The notes under the pieces are model-generated. The model saw nothing but the letters and a program-made list of their open reading frames with translations, had not been told where the DNA came from and searched no databases. A stretch of DNA of 64,000 nt from Pseudomonas sp. JUb42 (lineage in GTDB: Bacteria > Pseudomonadota > Gammaproteobacteria > Pseudomonadales > Pseudomonadaceae), in contig NZ_JANUFD010000015.1 in NCBI RefSeq assembly GCF_024807945.1, positions 62,001 to 126,000 on the forward strand, read 5' to 3'. This document shows, piece by piece, positions 57,886 through 64,000 of the stretch. The stretch's first letter is position 1; each line of letters begins with the position of its first letter. The position numbers and the translations under genes were made by a program.

Positions 57886-58797
57886 TCAGTGCAGGACATG
57901 GGGATGGGTTGCAAAATGCTCCACCAACCAGTCGACGAATGCGCGCACGCGCACGCTCAGATGCCGGTTGGGCATGTACACCACCGATAGCGGGTTGGGC
58001 ACTGCTGTCCAACCCGTCAGTACCGGGACCAACGTCCCGGCATCGAGATGGGGTTGGGCCATGAATCGCAATGTATGCATCACCCCCAGTCCTGCCAGTC
58101 CGGCGGCGAGATAGCCATGGCTGTCGTTGACCGCAACGACGTAGCTTCCCTCCACTGCGACCTGCTCGTCGCCCCGCACAAATTCAAGCTTGTTCTGCCT
58201 TCCGGAACTGGGGAAAAAGTAACGGACCAGCACGTGGCCGTCCTCCAACTGTGACGGATGAGAGAGTTCGTCGTGCTCGGCCAGGTAAGCCGGGGTCGCG
58301 CAGGTGACAAAATCCAGGCTGCCCAGACGGCGGGCAATCAGTGACGAGTCGGACAGATTGCCGCCGCGTATCACGCAGTCAATGCTTTCGCTGGCCAGAT
58401 CCGCAGTGCGGTCGCTGGCACCGATATCGATCTGTACATCCGGGTAGCGGGCATGAAAAGCCGGCAATGCCGGAATGACCAACAGTGTCGCGATGGTCGT
58501 TCCCATATCCACCCGGATCTTGCCACGCGGGTTGGACTGCGCCACCGCCACCTCTGACTCGACTTCCAGCCATTGATCCAGCACCCGGCTCATCCGTGCG
58601 TAATAAACGTTGCCTTCGCTGGTGAGTGTCACCTTGCGGGTGGTGCGGTTGAGCAGCTTGACGCGCAGGTGTGACTCCAGTGCCTGAATCAGCTTGGTCA
58701 TGGCGTTGGGGTGAAGATTCAACTGCGCTGCGGCTTTTACGAAGCTGCCGGTTTCCACGATACGGTTGAAGGCTTGTACCGCCAGGAAATAATCCAT
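57886..58797 (-). CDS. LysR-family transcriptional regulator
   Basis: A 303-residue LysR protein: MDYFLAVQAFNRIVETGSFVKAAAQLNLHPNAMTKLIQALESHLRVKLLNRTTRKVTLT is the winged helix. The effector domain contains YPDVQIDIGASDRTADLASESIDCVIRGGNLSDSSL, as in the CrgA/DsdC-like group. The ATG at 58797 is the family start; a frame from 58956 crosses the intergenic region. It is divergent from an SDR gene (159 bp) with a CCCTG-N11-CAGGG dyad between them. Confidence 0.92.
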   Translation of the reverse strand: MDYFLAVQAFNRIVETGSFVKAAAQLNLHPNAMTKLIQALESHLRVKLLNRTTRKVTLTSEGNVYYARMSRVLDQWLEVESEVAVAQSNPRGKIRVDMGTTIATLLVIPALPAFHARYPDVQIDIGASDRTADLASESIDCVIRGGNLSDSSLIARRLGSLDFVTCATPAYLAEHDELSHPSQLEDGHVLVRYFFPSSGRQNKLEFVRGDEQVAVEGSYVVAVNDSHGYLAAGLAGLGVMHTLRFMAQPHLDAGTLVPVLTGWTAVPNPLSVVYMPNRHLSVRVRAFVDWLVEHFATHPHVLH

Positions 58798-58833
58798 TCT
58801 GATTCTCTGGATGTGTGGGCAGGATATAACTAT

Positions 58834-58854
58834 CCCTGAAATGGTGATACAGGG
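58834..58854. promoter_or_regulatory. dyad in the LysR/SDR intergenic region
   Basis: CCCTG (58834-58838) and CAGGG (58850-58854), 11 bp apart, lie between divergent LysR and SDR genes. The layout fits a LysR recognition site. Confidence 0.5.
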
Positions 58855-58956
58855 TACAGATTTATGGAGTTTATCCCAGATATTGATAGCGTTACTGTGA
58901 TTTCCCGGTTCGCAGCCCGCGAACATACACGCCCACGTGGCAATCAAGGAATTCAC

Positions 58957-59706
58957 ATGACTCAGTTACTCAAAGGCAAAGTTGCACTGGTCACCGGCGG
59001 CTCCCGGGGTATAGGCGCTGCGATTGCCAAGCGACTGGCGGCAGACGGCGCGGATGTCGTCTTCAGCTATGCAAAATCCCCAGAGCGCGCTCAGGCTGTC
59101 GCCGACGATATTAAAGCGCTTGGGGGCAAGGTGCTGGCGGTTGCAGCAGATCAGGCGGATAGCGAGGCAGTGACGGCGCTGGTGAAGACGGCCCATGATC
59201 ATTTCGGGCGCCTTGACATTCTGGTCAATAGCGCAGGCGTCTTTGCCACCGGCGTCATTGGCGACTCGCAAGCGGATCTGGCGCAATTGGCGCATCAGCA
59301 ATCCATCAATGTCGGTGGTGTGGTGGCGGCGGTGCGAGCGGCAGTCCCGCTGTTAGCAGACGGTGGCCGCATCGTTTCCATCGGAACCATGTTTGCCAGC
59401 CGGGTGCCGTTTCCGGGAATCGGTGACTATGCCGCCAGCAAGGCGGCGGTCGCCGCCTATGGACGCGCCTGGGCACGCGATCTTGGTCCTCGACAAATCA
59501 CCGTCAATACCGTTCAGCCGGGTCCGATCAATACGGAAATGAATCCGCAAACCAGTGATGTGGCGCAAATGGTCAAACAGATGACCGCAGTGGGCCGATA
59601 CGGTCAGCCCGAAGAGATTGCTGGCGCGGTGGCCTTTCTGGTCGGGCCTGATGCGGCGTATATCACGGGCACTACGTTGAATGTCGACGGCGGTCAGAAT
59701 AGCTGA
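58957..59706 (+). CDS. SDR family oxidoreductase (FabG-like)
   Basis: A 249-residue classical SDR: TGGSRGIG (13-20), NSAG (91-94, variant of NNAG), Ser141 in IVSIG, Tyr158/Lys162 in YAASK. The closing VGRYGQPEEIAGAVAFLVGPDAAYITGTTLNVDGG is typical. AAGGA precedes ATG 58957. It is divergent from the LysR gene, and its 3' end overlaps the convergent MFS gene by 35 bp. Confidence 0.92.
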   Translation: MTQLLKGKVALVTGGSRGIGAAIAKRLAADGADVVFSYAKSPERAQAVADDIKALGGKVLAVAADQADSEAVTALVKTAHDHFGRLDILVNSAGVFATGVIGDSQADLAQLAHQQSINVGGVVAAVRAAVPLLADGGRIVSIGTMFASRVPFPGIGDYAASKAAVAAYGRAWARDLGPRQITVNTVQPGPINTEMNPQTSDVAQMVKQMTAVGRYGQPEEIAGAVAFLVGPDAAYITGTTLNVDGGQNS

Positions 59707-60943
59707 GTCCCATGCCAGCAAGCTTTGGTTTTGTCATCAGCATCGGCCCGAACACCGCCAGCAGGCCAAGCATGATCAGCGGCAGGAACATCACCGAGCC
59801 AAGGCCGAAATGGCTGACGATCAGGGTGATTGCCGCGGGTCCCATAAGCATCCCCGAAAAACCGATGCTGTTGACGATGCCGATATTGCGCCCGGCGTTC
59901 TGTGGGTCTTTGCGCCCGGCAGCGGAGACCATCAGTGGTGCGATGCAGGACAGGCCAAGGCCGAACAGGGCAAAACCGACGGTGCCGAGGATGGCGTTGC
60001 CGGCGTTGAGGGTAATCAGCATGCCGATGACGCATAGCACGCCGCAGGCGCAGACCACCCGGGCATTGCCGAAGCGCACCGCGAGCTTGTCGCCGAACAG
60101 GCGGCCAAAGGTAATGGCGCCGACGAAAATCGACACGGCCATGCCGGAAAACGAGGTGGAGCCGCTCAGTTCGCGGCGCACGTATTCCTGGCCCCAGTCG
60201 CCGATGGCGTTTTCCCCCATCATGCTGCCCAGCAACAGCACGCCAAAGGCGATCATCAGCAACAGGGTCTGGGTTTTTGGTGCCTGCTGCCCGGTCGGTG
60301 CGGCTGACGGAGCGGCTTTGATCTCAGCCGTTTGCGTCGGCACATCGTCTTTATTGAGCAGCCAGCGACTGAGCAGGCAACCCACCGCGAACATCAACAG
60401 GCCAAGCAGGGTGTAGGGGACCTGCACGCTGGTGGTGAAAAAGCCAGTCAGCCAGCTGCAGAGCATGCCCAGCAGAAACCCGCCAAAGGAATACGAGGCA
60501 TGGAACGCCGACATGATCGAGCGTTGATAGAAGCGTTCGACCTGCACGCCGTGGGCATTCAGAGCGGTATCCAGGGCGCCCCGGAAAGTGCCCAGCACGA
60601 TGCCGAAGGCCAGGGCGAACCAGAAGCCGCTGACGTAGCCCAGGGGAATGATCGATAACGGATAAACCATCACGCAAAAACCGATCACCGGTTTTGCCCC
60701 GTAGTTATCCAGCAGCTTGCCCACCAGCAGGGCGCCCGCCGCAGAGCCGACGCCGATACCCAGGGCAATCAGACCGAAATCCCCATCCCCCAGGTCACCG
60801 GACAAGCCCAGTTGCTCGCGGAACACACTGACGCCGGTCGACCAGATATACATCATCGCGCCAATCATCATGAAGCCGAGAAAGGTCGCGATTCGCGCTT
60901 TGCGGATGCGTTTGCTGATCAGGGGAATGCTGTGATCAATCAT
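59672..60943 (-). CDS. MFS transporter
   Basis: A 423-residue inner-membrane transporter with about 12 hydrophobic segments. Conserved stretches include MIGAMMYIWSTGVSVFREQLGL, GVGSAAGALLVGKLLDNYGAKPVIGFC (loop 2-3 signature, G-x-L-x-D) and ENAIGDWGQEYVRRELSGS. The layout resembles the FucP/YbjJ-like MFS group of sugar or drug transporters. It is convergent with the SDR at 58957 and overlaps its last 35 bp. The C-terminus (SYSDRRRHST) reads antisense into that SDR. Substrate unknown. Confidence 0.85.
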   Translation of the reverse strand: MIDHSIPLISKRIRKARIATFLGFMMIGAMMYIWSTGVSVFREQLGLSGDLGDGDFGLIALGIGVGSAAGALLVGKLLDNYGAKPVIGFCVMVYPLSIIPLGYVSGFWFALAFGIVLGTFRGALDTALNAHGVQVERFYQRSIMSAFHASYSFGGFLLGMLCSWLTGFFTTSVQVPYTLLGLLMFAVGCLLSRWLLNKDDVPTQTAEIKAAPSAAPTGQQAPKTQTLLLMIAFGVLLLGSMMGENAIGDWGQEYVRRELSGSTSFSGMAVSIFVGAITFGRLFGDKLAVRFGNARVVCACGVLCVIGMLITLNAGNAILGTVGFALFGLGLSCIAPLMVSAAGRKDPQNAGRNIGIVNSIGFSGMLMGPAAITLIVSHFGLGSVMFLPLIMLGLLAVFGPMLMTKPKLAGMGLSYSDRRRHST

Positions 60944-61358
60944 GCCTGGTGCCTTGTCTGTTTTTAATTATTGAGCTTCACGGGCGACGCGGTAATGCTG
61001 GGGAGTTATACGTATAACGCTTATCCATTCAACAGCTTCCGCGGATTGAAAGTCAACGGCTGGATCAAGGGTTTTCAAGGGGCGGGCAAATCAACCGACA
61101 TGCGGTGCAAAACCTGCTGCGGCAACTGCGTCTCTGGCGCGTCACTGTGCGTCAGCAATGGCCCGGCTGCGAAATTGTGAGGGGCGGGAATTCCCGCAAA
61201 GATTCAATACCGTAGTAGGAGCGGCTTCAGCCGCGAGAGGGCCCAACCGGCTAAAGCCGGTCCTGCGGGCGCTGCAGCCTTGATGGTGTATTCACCCAGT
61301 TATCAGCCAATCCTGAACACATTATTTCTGCCGCAATAACAATTCAAAGAGGCATGAG
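60944..61358. other. intergenic region with a REPIN and two divergent promoters
   Basis: This 415-bp stretch separates the leftward MFS gene and the rightward chemoreceptor gene. It holds a REPIN (61215-61266). A 69-residue frame at 60971-61180 has no recognisable features and is not annotated. Confidence 0.5.
61215..61266. repeat. REPIN (REP doublet hairpin)
   Basis: GTAGGAGCGGCTTCAGCCGC and CCGGCTAAAGCCGGTCCTGC face each other with a short spacer, the same class as 48993-49062. Confidence 0.8.
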
Positions 61359-63467
61359 ATGAAACCGCTACGTTTGACCATCAAGTCGCGCATTACTCTG
61401 GTTGCGGGCGCCTGTCTGTTTGGCACCGTGCTGTTTCTACTGATCTTCTCCATCGTCCATATGCGCCGCACTTCGGCGTTTGTCGCCGAGTCGAGCACGC
61501 GCTCGTTGAGCGAGGCGTCGATGCGCTATCTCGAAGCGAAAGCACAGGTGCAGGCGGATGTGATCCAGCAACGCTTTGCCGCCAGCCAGATGTTCAGCCG
61601 GACCCTGGCCACGCAGCTGGTCATGCTCAAGCGCCAGGCGAAACTCAATGACCTCACGCCGCCCCAGGTACGTGACGATCTGTTCCGCTTGATGCGCGCG
61701 ATGGTGGCGACCACGCCGGAGGTGCTCGGTATAGGCGTGGCCTTTGAGCCGGGCGGGCTCGACGGCGGCGATGCGGTCTCGGTCAACGGCAAGGATCACA
61801 CCGGCAACGCGACCGGTCGTTTTGCCGCCTACGCCTCGTCCTTTCAAAACCTGACGCTTGAAGAGGCGGAACTCAATAGCGACACGCCTTGGTGGAGCTG
61901 CCCGCGCACGACGCGCAAGCCGTGTCTGGTCGAGCCTTATCGATTTACCCTCAACGGCGTTTCGACGCTGATTTCCAGTATCGCTGTGCCGCTGCTCGAT
62001 GGCGGCAAGCTGATCGGCGTGGCGAGTGCCGACCTGACACTGAGCAGCCTGCAAAACATTGCGCAGAAGGCCAGCGCTTCGTTGTTCGAGGGGCAGGGCC
62101 AAGTCACCTTCGTCAGCGCGGCTGGCGCAATCATGGGGCGTAGCGGCGCCCCGGACAGTCTCGGCACCACCCTGAGCAGCCTTTATCCCGAGCAGGCGCA
62201 AGCGATGGCCGACAGTGCCCGCAGCGGCATCACCCTGGCGCTGGCGGATTCCGGGCATGGCAACGCGATGGTCATGCTGCCTTTTTCGCCCACCCCTGAA
62301 TCTGCGCCGTGGATGGCAGTGATCGAGGTGCCCCAGGCGACTTTGATGGCCGCAGTCTTTGAGTTGCAGCAGTCGCTGGAACAGTCCAGTCGTCAGGGAC
62401 TGGTATCGCAGCTGGTCGCCGGGTTGGCCGTGGCCGTGCTGGGCTGCCTGTTCATGTGGCTGATGGCGCTGAGTGTGGTGCGGCCGATTCGACGGGTCGC
62501 GGACACGCTTGAAAATATCGCCAACGGCGAGGGCGATCTGACCCGGCGCCTGACTTTCGCGCGGGATGATGAAATGGGCCGCCTGGTGGGCTGGTTCAAC
62601 CGCTTTCTCGACAAGCTGCAACCGGTGATCGCCCAGGTCGGTGAGAGCGTGACGGACACCCGCAGCACCGCCGATACCGCTTCGGCCATTGCGGCCCTGA
62701 CCAGTTCGGGCATGCAGCAACAGTTGCGTGACGTCGAGCAGGTCGCCACGGCGGCCAATGAAATGAGCGCTACTTCCCAGGATGTCGCGCGCAATGCCGC
62801 CATGGCCGCCACCGCGGCGCGTAATGGCGACAGTGCCTCACAGTTCTGCAAGACCACCATCGAGACGGCGGCGTCCTCGATTCAGGGCCTGGCCCTGCAT
62901 ATGAGCGCTTCCATGGGCGATGTCCATCAGTTGGCGCAGAACAGTGAGCGCATCGGCGGCGTCCTGCATGTGATTCAGTCCATCGCTGAGCAGACCAACC
63001 TGCTGGCCCTGAATGCCGCCATTGAAGCTGCCCGGGCAGGGGAGAGTGGCCGCGGCTTTGCGGTGGTCGCCGATGAAGTGCGGCACCTGGCCAAGCGCAC
63101 CCAGCATTCGATCAGCGAGATCCAGGCAATCATCGAGGCGCTGCAAAGCGGCACCCGCGATGTGGTCGAGGCAATGCAGGCACAGCACCGTCAGGCCGAT
63201 ACCAGCGCCGGTCATGCGTTGGAAGCGGTGAGCGCCTTGGTCAAGGTCAATCAGAGCATCGAAGTCATTACTGATATGAACCTGCAGATTGCCAGCGCCG
63301 CCGAGCAGCAAAGCTCGGTCTCGGAGGAAGTAAACCGCAATGTCTCGGCCATTCGTGATGTCACCGAGTCCCTGGCCCGCCAGGCCGATGATTCGGCACG
63401 GGTCAGTCAGGCCTTGAATGACCTGGCCAACCATCAGCAACAGTTGATGAGCAATTTCCGCGCGTGA
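61359..63467 (+). CDS. methyl-accepting chemotaxis protein with large periplasmic (Cache-like) domain
   Basis: A 702-residue chemoreceptor. TM1 is at about 12-34, then a periplasmic sensor of about 300 residues (40-340) with Cache-like features (SVNGKDHTGNATGRFAAYASSF, DTPWWSCP...LVEPYRFTLNGVSTLISSIAVPLLDGGKLIGVASADLTL). TM2 follows at about 347-370, then HAMP (ENIANGEGDLTRRLTFARDDEMGRL). The signalling tip is IAEQTNLLALNAAIEAARAGESGRGFAVVADEVR. dCache receptors bind amino acids, amines or organic acids. A GH3-family gene begins 32 bp downstream, so the two may respond to the same sugar or cell-wall product. Confidence 0.9.
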   Translation: MKPLRLTIKSRITLVAGACLFGTVLFLLIFSIVHMRRTSAFVAESSTRSLSEASMRYLEAKAQVQADVIQQRFAASQMFSRTLATQLVMLKRQAKLNDLTPPQVRDDLFRLMRAMVATTPEVLGIGVAFEPGGLDGGDAVSVNGKDHTGNATGRFAAYASSFQNLTLEEAELNSDTPWWSCPRTTRKPCLVEPYRFTLNGVSTLISSIAVPLLDGGKLIGVASADLTLSSLQNIAQKASASLFEGQGQVTFVSAAGAIMGRSGAPDSLGTTLSSLYPEQAQAMADSARSGITLALADSGHGNAMVMLPFSPTPESAPWMAVIEVPQATLMAAVFELQQSLEQSSRQGLVSQLVAGLAVAVLGCLFMWLMALSVVRPIRRVADTLENIANGEGDLTRRLTFARDDEMGRLVGWFNRFLDKLQPVIAQVGESVTDTRSTADTASAIAALTSSGMQQQLRDVEQVATAANEMSATSQDVARNAAMAATAARNGDSASQFCKTTIETAASSIQGLALHMSASMGDVHQLAQNSERIGGVLHVIQSIAEQTNLLALNAAIEAARAGESGRGFAVVADEVRHLAKRTQHSISEIQAIIEALQSGTRDVVEAMQAQHRQADTSAGHALEAVSALVKVNQSIEVITDMNLQIASAAEQQSSVSEEVNRNVSAIRDVTESLARQADDSARVSQALNDLANHQQQLMSNFRA

Positions 63468-63498
63468 ACGCGCTACCTGCAACCAAAAGGAGTTTGTC

Positions 63499-64000
63499 GT
63501 GAGCGAAATTCTGGCCAAGGCCTTCAGTGTGTTATTTCCGGTGATCGACCCGCTGGCAATGACCGACGACGTCCGCAGGTTTCTCGACAGTGGTGGGCGC
63601 AGCCTGTTATTCGGCGAGACGGCCGAGGAATATAAAAGCGGGCGCATGAGTGCCCAGCGTTTGCGGGTGGAAACCCTGGAGAAATGGCAAAGCTTCGTCG
63701 CTGAGTCCCAGAGCCTGGCGGGCCCTTTGATTCTGGCGGCGGATGCGGATATTTCCGCAGTGCATCGTTTGCACGGCGTTGCTCCGGACCTGCCGCAACC
63801 CGAGGCGGCGCGGGAGATGTCTGCCAGAGAGCTTGAGGAAATCTGCTTCCATATGGCCCTTGGCGTGGGGGAGGCAGGCGTCAATCTGCTGCTGTCGCCC
63901 ACGGCGGATGTGGTCACCGGGCCTAACGTCTGGCTGGCCGGCCGGACGTTGGCCGATGAGGTCGACAAGGCGGCCGAGATGGTGGGTGCCTATGTGCGCG
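63499..64000 (+). CDS. glycoside hydrolase family 3-like protein, 3' partial
   Basis: The frame from GTG 63499 stays open to the window edge (167 residues). It begins MSEILAKAFSVLFPVIDPLAMTDDVRRFLDSGG and contains SLAGPLILAADADISAVHRLHG, the signature of the GH3 barrel (beta-N-acetylhexosaminidase NagZ/beta-glucosidase type). AAAAGGAG at 63485-63492 is a strong ribosome-binding site 6 nt before the start. Residues later in the barrel, including the catalytic Asp, lie beyond the window. It follows a chemoreceptor gene by 31 bp. Confidence 0.75.
   Translation, partial: MSEILAKAFSVLFPVIDPLAMTDDVRRFLDSGGRSLLFGETAEEYKSGRMSAQRLRVETLEKWQSFVAESQSLAGPLILAADADISAVHRLHGVAPDLPQPEAAREMSARELEEICFHMALGVGEAGVNLLLSPTADVVTGPNVWLAGRTLADEVDKAAEMVGAYVR

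Noticed and set aside
60971..61180. 69-codon plus-strand frame before the chemoreceptor
   Set aside because: No ribosome-binding site and no family resemblance; Cys-rich composition looks like chance.
61437..62720. 427-codon minus-strand frame opposite the chemoreceptor
   Set aside because: Low-complexity His/Gln/Arg-rich translation with no domain; it is a shadow of the receptor gene.
62838..63968. 376-codon minus-strand frame crossing the chemoreceptor end and the GH3 start
   Set aside because: It spans two sense genes with ribosome-binding sites and clear family matches on the plus strand.
1..64000. CRISPR arrays, tRNA/rRNA genes, intact prophage or complete insertion sequence
   Set aside because: I saw no repeat-spacer pattern, no tRNA-like cloverleaf or rRNA sequence, and no transposase or phage structural genes; only one broken integrase fragment is present.

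Overview
The window looks like a chromosome segment of a fluorescent-group Pseudomonas. It is GC-rich and carries two OprD-family porins, Pseudomonas-type REP/REPIN palindromes, AcnD and PrpF homologues, and a very high density of LysR, AraC and other regulators beside short-chain dehydrogenases (SDRs). No rRNA, tRNA, CRISPR or intact prophage was seen. The genus call is inference from gene content.

Layout. 1-4.7 kb: the 3' end of an isocitrate/isopropylmalate dehydrogenase-like gene, a 2-keto-4-pentenoate hydratase-family gene, then a minus-strand SDR / cNMP-binding-like lipoprotein / SDR operon opposite a LysR gene. 5-15 kb: a tricarboxylate catabolic locus (MFS transporter, GntR/FCD regulator, CitMHS transporter, AcnD, PrpF, exported beta-propeller lactonase and a signal-less solute-binding-fold protein). 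A 21-bp near-identical motif lies upstream of both the MFS gene and acnD, which suggests one GntR regulon. 15-22.5 kb: a minus-strand redox/hydrolase cluster (two paralogous aldo/keto reductases, exported flavodoxin-like protein, exported cupin, exported carboxymuconolactone-decarboxylase protein, two exported alpha/beta hydrolases, LysR). 22.5-25.2 kb: a methyltransferase/spermidine-synthase-like gene, a broken phage integrase, and an alpha/beta hydrolase. 25.3-33.5 kb: LysR, M20 amidohydrolase, MHS-type transporter, chemoreceptor and OprD porin (a sense-import-hydrolyse module), then L-2-hydroxyglutarate oxidase.

33.7-44.3 kb: AraC, a DUF815 ATPase with a small orphan partner, two paralogous F420-type NADP reductases flanking an atypical epimerase-like SDR under a divergent HxlR gene with two clear operators, two tandem LysR genes, and a GST / FMN-FAD-2Fe2S fusion flavoprotein / DUF1348 operon. 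44.3-49.5 kb: LysR with a divergent YcaC-like hydrolase, a MarR-GNAT fusion with a 34-bp autoregulatory-looking palindrome, a second OprD porin about 85% identical to the first, and a secreted Ser/Gly-rich protein. 49.6-61 kb: repeated regulator-versus-SDR cassettes (AraC|SDR, TetR|SDR with three operator palindromes, AraC|SDR, LysR|SDR), with VOC, saccharopine-dehydrogenase-like and NTF2/SnoaL-like partners, then an MFS transporter. 61.3-64 kb: a double-Cache-type chemoreceptor and the 5' part of a glycoside hydrolase family 3 gene cut by the window edge.

The most promising undescribed element is the tricarboxylate locus. AcnD and PrpF normally belong to the methylcitrate cycle, but here no prpB or prpC is present. 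They sit with two carboxylate transporters and a cytoplasmic protein of periplasmic-binding fold that may be a repurposed enzyme.
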